Shown here: one piece after another, positions 42,141 to 50,087 of the stretch
Layout of the letters: each line of letters opens with the position of its first letter
Numbering within the stretch: position 1 is the first letter of the stretch
From: DASYPQ01 sp036006425
Lineage (GTDB): Bacteria; Planctomycetota; UBA1135; GCA-002686595
Direction of reading: 5' to 3'
NCBI GenBank assembly: GCA_036006425.1
Contig: DASYPQ010000010.1
Coordinates: 243,662-307,661, forward strand
DNA length: 64,000 nucleotides
Notes under the pieces: model-generated
Database searches by the model: none
Seen by the model: only the letters and a program-made list of their open reading frames with translations
What the model was told of the DNA's origin: nothing
Made by a program: the position numbers and the translations under genes

Positions 42141-43483
42141 TCGGAGCCCGGAATCTGCTCGTCGCATCGACGGCGCTCGCGTTCGTCGCCGGCTGCGGCC
42201 GCGGGCACGAGCAGGCGCGCGGAGCGTCCGGCGCGACGGCTTCGCAGGTTCCGCCGCGTCCGGCGCGGCACGGCAAGAGCTTCGCGATGCGCGCAGCGAA
42301 GGCGCTCGTCGTCGGAGCCGAGGGCCGCGAAGTCGTCGACGGCGCGGTCGTGATCGTGCGCGACGGCAAGATCGAGAAGATCGGCACCGAGCGCGAGGTC
42401 GAGATCCCGGAAGGCCTCGAGGTCGTCGACTGCGGCCGGAGCTGGATCTGTCCCGGGTTCGTCGACCTCCACTGCCACATCGCGGGCAAGAGCTTCCTGA
42501 TCAACGACATCAACGACATGGTCTACATGACCAACCCGGAGCTGCGCGCGAGCTCGGCGGTCGAGCCCGGGAACGCGAATCTCCTGCGCGGCGTCGCCGG
42601 CGGCGTGACGAGCGTCCTCTTCATCCCCGGGTCGGGGACGAACATGGGCGGCCAGGGCGTCCTGCTGAAGACCGGCCTTCCGACGTACGAGGAGATGGAG
42701 ATCCGCAATCCCGGTTCGCTGAAGCTCGCGCAGGCGGGGAACCCGGAGCGCTGGGCGATCGGCGTCGGACGTTCGCTGATGAACTGGAACACCCGCAACA
42801 CGTTCCAGCGCGGACTCGCTTACGCGAAGGGCTACGTCGAGGAGCAGAAGCGCACGCCCAAGGGCTCGACCGCGCGCCCCGCGCGCAACATCCAATGGGA
42901 CGCGTTCCCGCCGCTGCTCGAGAAGAAGACGCAGATCTCGACGCACACGCAGATGTACCAGGTCGTCCTGATGACGCTGACGATGGTGCGGCAGGAGCTC
43001 GGCCTCGACGTCTACATCGACCACGGGGAATTCGCGGGAATGCGCGCGGCCGCGCTCGCGCAGTCCCTCGGCGTCGCCGCGATCATCGGCCCGCGCGAAG
43101 TCGACGGCACGATCGTGCCGCTCTGCCCCGGGACGGACGGCAAGTTCGTCGGCATCGCCGCGGGGTACCAGCAGGCCGGCCACAAGATGATCGGCTTCAA
43201 CACGGACTCGCCGATCATCCCCGAAGAGGAATTGCCGGTGCAGGCGACGGTCAGCGTGCACTACGGCTTCGACGACGCCGAGATGGACTCCGTGCGCGGC
43301 CTGACGATCGTCCCGGCGATGACGGCCGGGATCGCGAACCGTGTCGGCAGTCTCGCGCCCGGCAAGGACGCCGACATTCTCGTCGTCACCGGAGACCCGA
43401 TCGATCCGCGCAACGTCGTCCAGCGCGTGTTCATCGAGGGCGAGCCCGTGTACGACGAAGCCCGCGACGGGAGGAGATGGTAA
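42137..43483 (+). CDS. Amidohydrolase lipoprotein 6 (intact metal site)
   Basis: 448 residues from a GTG in GTGA overlap with gene 5. Lipoprotein signal ends at C20 (LAFVAGC). The HxH motif is intact, GFVDLHCH, followed by INDINDMVY. Further candidate ligands are STHTQMYQ, IDHGEFAG and the catalytic Asp in NTDSPIIPEEEL. RVGSLAPGKDADILVVTGDPI closes the fold. This is one of three array members that look enzymatically competent; probably a zinc-dependent hydrolase of a cyclic amide or peptide-like bond outside the inner membrane, but the substrate is unknown. It is closest to gene 7 (43486). Confidence 0.88.
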   Translation: MIGARNLLVASTALAFVAGCGRGHEQARGASGATASQVPPRPARHGKSFAMRAAKALVVGAEGREVVDGAVVIVRDGKIEKIGTEREVEIPEGLEVVDCGRSWICPGFVDLHCHIAGKSFLINDINDMVYMTNPELRASSAVEPGNANLLRGVAGGVTSVLFIPGSGTNMGGQGVLLKTGLPTYEEMEIRNPGSLKLAQAGNPERWAIGVGRSLMNWNTRNTFQRGLAYAKGYVEEQKRTPKGSTARPARNIQWDAFPPLLEKKTQISTHTQMYQVVLMTLTMVRQELGLDVYIDHGEFAGMRAAALAQSLGVAAIIGPREVDGTIVPLCPGTDGKFVGIAAGYQQAGHKMIGFNTDSPIIPEEELPVQATVSVHYGFDDAEMDSVRGLTIVPAMTAGIANRVGSLAPGKDADILVVTGDPIDPRNVVQRVFIEGEPVYDEARDGRRW

Positions 43484-43485
43484 CG

Positions 43486-44799
43486 ATGGCCCGTTCCCTC
43501 CTCGGATTCCTCGCGTTCCTCGCCCTGCTGGGCGCTCCTGCGAGGTCTCAGACTTCCGCGCAGACTCCCGCGCGCGCTCCGGCCGCGGGCGAGCGCGGCG
43601 GCCCGGGCCTCGCGCTGCTCGCGCGCAAGGTGCTGACCGTCCCGTTCGAAGGCGTGCAGTTCGTCGACAACGCCGTCCTGCTCGTGAAGGACGGGAAGAT
43701 CGAGGCGGTCGGCACCAAGGCCGAGACCGCGATCCCGGCGGGCTACCAGATCGTCGACCTCGGGGACCGCTGGCTCATGCCCGGGATGATCGACTTGCAC
43801 AGCCACGTGGCGGGCACGTTCGACATCAACGACATGGTCTATCTCTGCAATCCCGGGCTGCGCGTGTCGTGCTCGGTGATCCCGGAGAACCCGCGCTTCA
43901 AGGTCGCCGTCGCAGCGGGGGTGACGACCGTGCTCTTCATCCCCGGCTCGGGCGTCAACATGAGCGGCCAGGGCGTCCTCGTGAAGACCGGCCTCGACCG
44001 TTACGAGGACGCCGTGATCCGCAATCCGGGCTCGCTGAAGATCGCGCAGGCCGGCAACCCCGAAGGCTGGACGGTCGGCGTCGGCCGCTCCTTCATGAAC
44101 TTCGACCTGCGCCAGGTGCTCCGGCGCGGAAAGGCGTACGCGGAGCGCTGGAAGGCGCACGACGCGAGCTCCGGTTCCGAGGCGCCCGAGAAGAACTTCG
44201 ACCTCGAGATCTTCCGCGCGCTCCTCGACAAGAAGGCGCAGATCTCGACGCACACGCAGATCTTCCAGGTCGTCCTCACGACGCTGACGATGCTCCGGCG
44301 CGAGTTCGGCTTCGACGTCTTCATCGACCACGGCGAGATGGCGGGGTACAAGCTCGCCGCTCTCGCGGTCGAGCTCGGCGTGCCCGTGATCAGCGGCCCG
44401 CGCGAGGTCGAGGTGCCGACGCGCACCTTCATCAACTGGACCGGCAGCAATCCCGAGGCGATCCTCGGCATCGCGGCCGAATACCAGAAGGGCGGCGTCA
44501 AGATGCTCGGCTTCAACACCGACGCCCCGGTCGTTCCCGAGGAGGAGCTCCCGATCCAGGCGACGGTGAGCGTGCACTACGGGCTCGACGACTCGCAGGT
44601 CGAATCCGTCCGCGGCCTGACGATCATCCCGGCGATCACCGCCGGCATCGCGCAGCGCGTCGGCAGCCTCGAGCCCGGCAAGGACGCCGACATCCTGATC
44701 GTCACCGGCGACCCGATCGATCCGCGGAACACCGTCGAGCGCGTCTTCATCGACGGCCGCAGCGTCTACGACATCGCGAAGGAGAAGCGCCGGTGGTGA
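43486..44799 (+). CDS. Amidohydrolase, exported, 7 (intact metal site)
   Basis: 437 residues from ATG 43486, 2 bases after the previous stop; ATG 43477 is an alternative. Signal peptide about 1-21 (LLGFLAFLALLGAPARS). Intact motif MIDLHSHV then INDMVY; further ligands STHTQIFQ and IDHGEMAG; catalytic Asp in NTDAPVVPEEEL. It aligns with gene 6 almost along its length, including IRNPGSLKIAQAGNPE and VGVGRSFMNF, so the two are recent duplicates. It is soluble periplasmic, unlike the lipoproteins on either side. Its stop shares one base with the next start. Confidence 0.88.
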   Translation: MARSLLGFLAFLALLGAPARSQTSAQTPARAPAAGERGGPGLALLARKVLTVPFEGVQFVDNAVLLVKDGKIEAVGTKAETAIPAGYQIVDLGDRWLMPGMIDLHSHVAGTFDINDMVYLCNPGLRVSCSVIPENPRFKVAVAAGVTTVLFIPGSGVNMSGQGVLVKTGLDRYEDAVIRNPGSLKIAQAGNPEGWTVGVGRSFMNFDLRQVLRRGKAYAERWKAHDASSGSEAPEKNFDLEIFRALLDKKAQISTHTQIFQVVLTTLTMLRREFGFDVFIDHGEMAGYKLAALAVELGVPVISGPREVEVPTRTFINWTGSNPEAILGIAAEYQKGGVKMLGFNTDAPVVPEEELPIQATVSVHYGLDDSQVESVRGLTIIPAITAGIAQRVGSLEPGKDADILIVTGDPIDPRNTVERVFIDGRSVYDIAKEKRRW

Positions 44800-46025
44800 T
44801 GCGCGCTCCCGCGGTCCTCTGCCTCTGCCTCGCCGCCGCGTGCTCGGCGGCGGGTCGCAAGAACTCGCTCGCGCCGCTCCCCGCGGGGGCGGACGGCGTC
44901 GCGATCCTGTGCGGCAAGGTGCTGACCGTCGACGACGGCGACCAGATCTTCAGCCCGGGGATGATCCTCGTCCGCGACGGGAAGCTTGCGTACGTCGGCG
45001 AGCGCAAGCCGATTCCGGAGGGCTACCGACAGCTCGATCTCGGCAACGCCTGGGCGACGCCGGGGATGGTGGAGCTCCACTCGCACATCCAGACCGGCGG
45101 CTGGGGCGACATCAACGACATGGTGATCCCGGTGAACCCCGAGCTGCGCGCGTCGGCCGGACTGCGGCCCGCGAACCCGCTGATCCAGCGCGCGTGCGCG
45201 GGCGGCGTCACGACGCTCTTCGGCATCCCGGGCAGCGGCACGAGCAACAGCGGCTTCGGCGTCATCTACAAGGCGAAGACGAGCGGGACGTACCAGGACG
45301 TCGTCGTCCGGGATCCGGGCGGAATGAAGATCGCGCAGTCGTACAACCCGGAGCGCCAGGCCGGCGATCTCGGGCTCACGCGCGCCGGACTCTGGTACAT
45401 CCTCGAGGACCTGAACCACAAGGCGATCGGCGCGATCCGCGAGAAGCGCAAGGATCCCGCGCTCGCGAACCTCGAGCGCGTGCACGAGCGCGATCTTCCC
45501 GTCCTGATCCACTGCGCGGGCAGCGACGGGTTCCCCGCCGCCGCGCGGATGTGGAAGCTCGAGTACGACACGCGCTGCGTCCTCTCGCACGGATGCTTCG
45601 ACGCGCACGCGACGGCTCCGTGGATCGTCGCCACCGGAGCGCCGGTCAACGCCGGACCGCGCACGATGGACTACGTCGTGACGCACAACGGGGCGATCAC
45701 CGGGACGGCGGAGAAGTACCTCAAGGCCGGGGCGAAGGATCTCTCGCTCAACACGGACTCGCCGGTCGTGCCCCAGGAGGAGCTCTTCCTCCAGGGAACC
45801 GTGTCGGCGCGCTTCGGCGCGGACGCGTACACGATGCTGCGCGCCTGCACGATCCATCCCGCGCGCGTGTTCGGGATCGCGGACCGCGTCGGCAGCCTCG
45901 AGCCCGGCAAGGACGCCGACATCGTGATCCGGAGCGGCGATCCGCTCGATCCGCGCGCGCGCGTCGAGATGGTCCTGATCGACGGCGCGGTCCAGTACGA
46001 CGCCAGCCACGGACAAGTGTTCTGA
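44799..46025 (+). CDS. Amidohydrolase lipoprotein 8 (intact metal site)
   Basis: 408 residues; the ATG is inside the previous stop (TGATG). Lipoprotein signal ends at C15 (CLCLAAAC). Intact motif MVELHSHIQ followed by INDMV; further histidines LIHCAGSDGF and LSHGCFDAH; catalytic Asp in NTDSPVVPQEEL. RVGSLEPGKDADIVIRSGDPL closes the fold. It is related to genes 6 and 7 but more distant, with a shorter barrel segment. A zinc hydrolase on the outer face of a membrane is likely; substrate unknown. A 22-base gap precedes the next gene. Confidence 0.88.
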   Translation: MRAPAVLCLCLAAACSAAGRKNSLAPLPAGADGVAILCGKVLTVDDGDQIFSPGMILVRDGKLAYVGERKPIPEGYRQLDLGNAWATPGMVELHSHIQTGGWGDINDMVIPVNPELRASAGLRPANPLIQRACAGGVTTLFGIPGSGTSNSGFGVIYKAKTSGTYQDVVVRDPGGMKIAQSYNPERQAGDLGLTRAGLWYILEDLNHKAIGAIREKRKDPALANLERVHERDLPVLIHCAGSDGFPAAARMWKLEYDTRCVLSHGCFDAHATAPWIVATGAPVNAGPRTMDYVVTHNGAITGTAEKYLKAGAKDLSLNTDSPVVPQEELFLQGTVSARFGADAYTMLRACTIHPARVFGIADRVGSLEPGKDADIVIRSGDPLDPRARVEMVLIDGAVQYDASHGQVF

Positions 46026-46047
46026 AGCACACGTTGCGGGAACGAAC

Positions 46048-47397
46048 ATGAACCTCAGCTTCCTCCTCCTCGCCTGCCTCGCGGATCCCGGCTCGAACGC
46101 GGCTTCCGGCGGTCTGCTCGCGATCCGCGTCGGCCGCGCCGAGACCGCCACGAAGGGCGTCATCGAGCACGCCGTGATCCTCGTCGAGGACGGCAAGATC
46201 GCGACGATCGGCGAGGATCTCGCCGTCGAACGCGGCATCCCGATCCTCGACAAGCCCAACTGGGTGGCGATGCCCGGTCTCGTCGACGCGTACTCGCGCC
46301 TCGGTCTCGACGGCGAGGGTGGAGACGAGAACAGCCCCGAGGTGCGCGCCTTCGACGAGCTCTACCCGGGAGCGGACGAGTATCCCGACGTCATGAAGTA
46401 CGGCGTCACGACGCTCGGTCTGTACCCGGCAGGCAACGGCATCCCGGGCGAGGCGGTCGCCGTGCGGCCGACGGGCAAGACTCCCGAGGAGATGCGCGTG
46501 CACGATCCCGCGTACCTCAAGATCATCGTGCGCGCGACGTCGAGCTCGAAGAAGCTCCTGCGCGAGGGCTTCCGCAAGGCCGACGAGTACAACGAGAAGC
46601 TGAAGAAGGCCCGCGAGAAGTGGGACAAGGACCAGGAGGCGAAGAAGAAGAAGGCGCCCGCGAAGAAAGAGGAGAAGGCCGACGAGAAGAAGGGCGAGGA
46701 AAAGAAAGGCGACGAGAAGAAGGAAGAGGGGAAGGAGGAGCCGAAGCCCGAGGCGAAGGACGAGAAGCCCGCGAGCAAGGAGGACCAGTTCGTCCCGCCC
46801 GTCCCCGATCCGAAGGTGAAGCCGTTCCTCGACCTCCGCGCGGGCAAGCTCCGCGCTCTCTGCAGCGTCTCGAGCGCCGGCGAGTACCTGCATCTCATCG
46901 ACGCGCTCGGCAAGGAGAAGATCTCCTTCGACCTGCGCATCCCGCTCTCGCGCGAGAGCGACATCTTCTACGTAGCGGACAAGAAGACCTACGACCTCGA
47001 CGTCGACGGCATCGGCGACCGCAAGTGCCGCGTCGTGATCGAACCGGTCCTGACGCTCCATCCGGGCACGATGCGCAATCGCAATCTCGCGATGGAGCTC
47101 GCGCACGCGGGCGCGAAGATCGTCTTCGTGCCGCGCAACGACGCGCTCCCGAACTTCAAGGACTGGCTCCTCGACGTCGGCGAGATCGTCGGGGCGGGGC
47201 TCGACCGGAACACGGCGATCCGCGCGCTGACGAGCGAGCCCGCGGCGCTGCTCGGCGTCGAGTCGCGCCTCGGGAGCCTCGAGAAGGGCAAGGACGCGAA
47301 CATCGTGTTCCTGTCCGGCGATCCCTTCGAGCCCACGACGCGCATCCAGGCCGTGATGCTCGAGGGTCGGTTCGTGTACGGGGAGGTGAAGCCGTGA
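46048..47397 (+). CDS. Amidohydrolase-like exported protein 9 (metal site lost)
   Basis: 449 residues. Short N-terminal hydrophobic segment (LSFLLLACLADPGS); the Cys might be a lipobox, though the signal is short. Fold marks are AVILVEDGKIATIGED and RLGSLEKGKDANIVFLSGDPF. The HxH positions read AYSR (Tyr and Arg), while the late Asp is kept (RNDA). A long Lys/Glu run (about 185-250) is inserted in the barrel. A segment with SVSSAGEYLHLIDALGKEKISFDLRIP replaces the usual middle of the enzyme. GTGA overlap with the last array gene. Confidence 0.8.
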   Translation: MNLSFLLLACLADPGSNAASGGLLAIRVGRAETATKGVIEHAVILVEDGKIATIGEDLAVERGIPILDKPNWVAMPGLVDAYSRLGLDGEGGDENSPEVRAFDELYPGADEYPDVMKYGVTTLGLYPAGNGIPGEAVAVRPTGKTPEEMRVHDPAYLKIIVRATSSSKKLLREGFRKADEYNEKLKKAREKWDKDQEAKKKKAPAKKEEKADEKKGEEKKGDEKKEEGKEEPKPEAKDEKPASKEDQFVPPVPDPKVKPFLDLRAGKLRALCSVSSAGEYLHLIDALGKEKISFDLRIPLSRESDIFYVADKKTYDLDVDGIGDRKCRVVIEPVLTLHPGTMRNRNLAMELAHAGAKIVFVPRNDALPNFKDWLLDVGEIVGAGLDRNTAIRALTSEPAALLGVESRLGSLEKGKDANIVFLSGDPFEPTTRIQAVMLEGRFVYGEVKP

Positions 47398-48848
47398 TCC
47401 GTCGATTGGCTCTGCTGGCGGCATTCCTGTTCGCCGCCGAGGCGCGCGCGAGCGCGTTCCAGGAACCCGAGTCCGGCGGCGCGGGCTCATCCGACTCCGA
47501 GGGAGCGAAGAAGAGCGACGAGAAGGCCGAGAAGGTCGAGGACCGCTGGTACGCCGTCGTCGGCGGCGAAGTGCACACGGGGACGGGCGCCGTCCTGCGC
47601 GGCGCCACGGTCCTCGCGAAGAACGGCAAGATCACGGCGATCGGGAACAACGTGGACATCCCGCCGGAAGCGAAGCGACTCGACGCCGCCGGCATGCATG
47701 TGTATCCGGGGATCGTCGCGATCTCCTCCCAGGGCCTCGTCGGCACGGCCGGCAGCGACTTCGAGGACACGATCGACCCGTTCAACTCGCGGATGATCCT
47801 CGGCCTTTCCTCCGGGATCACGACGAGCGGCGTCGCGGGCACGGCGGTGAAGCTGCGCCGCTTCTCCGTCAAGGATCCCGTGGTGCGTGAGAAGTTCTTC
47901 ACCATCCTCTCGTGGAGCGACCGCAATCCCGCCGGCAAGCGCACGCTGCGCGACAAGTTCCAGAAGGCGGCGGAGTACCAGCGCCAGTACCGCGACTGGG
48001 AGGAGAAGGTCAAGAAGGACAAGGAGCTGAAGGAGCCGGCGAAGAAGGACGTCGACTCCAGTGTCCTCTCCGTCCTGAGGAACGAGTCGCTCGCGAAGTT
48101 CACGGCCAACGACCGCGACGAGATCCTCGGCGTCGCGCGCCTCGCGCAGGAGTTCGGCTTCCGCCCGGTGGTCGAAGGCTGCATGGAGGGCTGGACGGTC
48201 GCCGACGAGCTCGGTCGCGCGGGCGCCTTCGCGATCCTGACGCCGCGCGACCGGCGCGCGAAGGACGAGCAGTCGGTCGCGGAAGGCGGCGCGAGCATCC
48301 AGAATGCCGGCATCCTCTACCGCGCCGGCGTCCAGGTCGCGGTGACACCCGCGTCGGAGAGCGTGGACCTCGGCGGCCTCGTCGGCCGCGACATCGTGGC
48401 GATCGCCATCGAGGCGGATTTCGCGGTGCGCGGCGGCTTGCCCGAGGAGGCGGCGCTCGCGGCGATCACGACGGTGCCCGCGCGCATCATGGGGATCTCG
48501 CACCGCGTCGGATCGCTCGAGGTCGGGAAGGACTGCGATCTGATCGTCGCGGACGGCGATCTCCTCCACTACAAGACCTTCGTCCAGTACACGGTCGTCG
48601 ACGGGAAGCTCGCCTACGACAAGGAGAAGGAGCTCTTCTTCGCGCACATCCGACCCCGGCCGGTCGTGGCGCCGCCGGAGAAGAAGCTCGACAAGGGCGA
48701 GACGAAAGCCGCGCCCGCGGAGCCGAAGGAAGACGACAAGGCCAAGGCCGGCGACAAGGACGAGAAGAAGGACGAGCCGAAGAAGGAAGAGAAGAAAGAC
48801 GACAAAAAGGGCGAGGAGAAGAAGGACGGCGACCGGCTCCGCCGTTGA
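47394..48848 (+). CDS. Amidohydrolase-like exported protein 10 with charged tail
   Basis: 484 residues from a GTG overlapping the previous stop. Signal peptide about 1-19 (LALLAAFLFAAEARASA). Fold marks are ATVLAKNGKITAIGNN and RVGSLEVGKDCDLIVADGDLL. The metal motif is replaced by GIVAISSQG and no late Asp is apparent, so it should be non-catalytic. DTIDPFNSRMILGLSSGITT matches other degraded members. The last 60 residues are almost all Lys, Glu and Asp. It is the last gene of the array; no terminator hairpin with a T-run is seen in the 147 bases after it. Confidence 0.8.
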   Translation: MIRRLALLAAFLFAAEARASAFQEPESGGAGSSDSEGAKKSDEKAEKVEDRWYAVVGGEVHTGTGAVLRGATVLAKNGKITAIGNNVDIPPEAKRLDAAGMHVYPGIVAISSQGLVGTAGSDFEDTIDPFNSRMILGLSSGITTSGVAGTAVKLRRFSVKDPVVREKFFTILSWSDRNPAGKRTLRDKFQKAAEYQRQYRDWEEKVKKDKELKEPAKKDVDSSVLSVLRNESLAKFTANDRDEILGVARLAQEFGFRPVVEGCMEGWTVADELGRAGAFAILTPRDRRAKDEQSVAEGGASIQNAGILYRAGVQVAVTPASESVDLGGLVGRDIVAIAIEADFAVRGGLPEEAALAAITTVPARIMGISHRVGSLEVGKDCDLIVADGDLLHYKTFVQYTVVDGKLAYDKEKELFFAHIRPRPVVAPPEKKLDKGETKAAPAEPKEDDKAKAGDKDEKKDEPKKEEKKDDKKGEEKKDGDRLRR

Positions 48849-48995
48849 TTCGGCGCGAATGCGGCTCGAAACGCGCATTGCCGACGTCCCCCCGTCCCGC
48901 TATCCTTTCCGCGACGAGCGCAGCGGCACGCCGCCGCGGCTGAGGCGCGAGGGAGCCCGCCGACGGAAGCGCGGGCCGCGTCGTGAACGGCGCGC

Positions 48996-50063
48996 ATGAC
49001 CCTTCGCCACCTGATGCGCATCCTCGGCCCGGGCCGGAAGGATGGTCGCAATCTCAACTATCAGGAGGCCTACGACGGCTTCCGTTCGATCCTCGCCGGC
49101 ACGGAGAGCGAGATCCAGGTCGGGGCGTTCCTCGTCCTGCTGCGGGTCAAGGGAGTGACGGTCGAGGAGCTGACCGCGTTCGCTCGGGCGGCCCGCGAGT
49201 GCGCGACGATCCCGTGCATGGACGTTCCGGGACTTGTGTGCGTGTGTCCGCCGCACGACGGGATGGACCGCACTCCGCCGCTCGAAGTCGCCGCGGGCCT
49301 CGTCGCGGCGGGCGCGGGAGTGCGCGTCCTGATCCTGTCGGATCGATGCGTCCCTCCGAAGCGCGGTCTCACGGCCGCGAGCGTCCTCGAAGCGCTCGAC
49401 GCGTCGATGACCTGGGATCCGGCGGAAGCCGAGAGCTGGGTCGCGAAGACCCGGTTCGGAGCGTGCGCCGTCACCGGGATGCTGCCCGCCTTGATGCAAC
49501 TCCGCCGCGTGCGCGGCGACGTCGGCATCCGGACGCCGCTCGCGACCGTCGAGAAACTGCTCGCGCCTTCGAGCGCGGCCGTCGTCCTCGGTGCGCAAGG
49601 AGGGCCCGTGCTCGGCTCGGCGGTCGAGGTGATCCAGGCGCTCGGACATCCGCGCGGCATCGCGCTCCAGGGTCCGGAGGGAGGCGTCATCCCCTCGGTG
49701 CGCAAGCGGACGCGCGGCATCGAGATCGCGGAGCGTCATCTCGTGCCGCTCAACGTCGAGCCCGAGGACTTCGGGCTCTGCTGCCCCAACGAACCCGATT
49801 TCCCGGTCTACGGCCCGCCGCCTGAGAACCAGGGCACGGGCGACAATCCGGAGCTCGTCCGGACCGCGGGCGAGATCACGCGCGCGGTGCTCGCCGGCGA
49901 ATCCGGTCCTGCGCGCAGCGCGACGTTGCTCGGCGCGGCCGTCATCCTCAAGGCCGCCGGCAGGGCGCTCACGCTCGCGGAAGGCGTCGACCTCGCCACC
50001 GCTTCGCTCGACAGCGGAGCGGCGAACGAGGTGCTCGCGCGCGTGCGCGAGCTGGGGAAATAG
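48996..50063 (+). CDS. Anthranilate-phosphoribosyltransferase-like protein (TrpD2/YbiB-like)
   Basis: 355 residues with the two-domain architecture of class IV phosphoribosyltransferases: an N-terminal helical domain (NYQEAYDGFRSILAGTESEIQVGAFLVLLRVKG) and an alpha/beta domain with VAAGLVAAGAGVRVLILSDR, KRGLTAASVLEALD and LQGPEGGVIPS. The KRGLTA-type loop replaces the HGNRSVSSKSG-like loop of genuine TrpD, so it probably does not make phosphoribosyl anthranilate. YbiB-like relatives bind nucleic acid. No trp genes are nearby. It ends 24 bases before the phospholipase D-type gene and may share its transcript. Confidence 0.82.
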   Translation: MTLRHLMRILGPGRKDGRNLNYQEAYDGFRSILAGTESEIQVGAFLVLLRVKGVTVEELTAFARAARECATIPCMDVPGLVCVCPPHDGMDRTPPLEVAAGLVAAGAGVRVLILSDRCVPPKRGLTAASVLEALDASMTWDPAEAESWVAKTRFGACAVTGMLPALMQLRRVRGDVGIRTPLATVEKLLAPSSAAVVLGAQGGPVLGSAVEVIQALGHPRGIALQGPEGGVIPSVRKRTRGIEIAERHLVPLNVEPEDFGLCCPNEPDFPVYGPPPENQGTGDNPELVRTAGEITRAVLAGESGPARSATLLGAAVILKAAGRALTLAEGVDLATASLDSGAANEVLARVRELGK

Positions 50064-50087
50064 CGTCGGTTCGGGACGCTGACGCCG

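Noticed and set aside
39042..42167. 1041-codon open frame on the minus strand
   Set aside because: It is antisense to the double amidohydrolase gene and reads as Arg/Asp/Val-rich shadow sequence. Open antisense frames of this length are common in GC-rich coding DNA.
48996..50063. Genuine anthranilate phosphoribosyltransferase (TrpD)
   Set aside because: The loop that binds the diphosphate is changed and no trp genes are nearby, so only TrpD-like is claimed.
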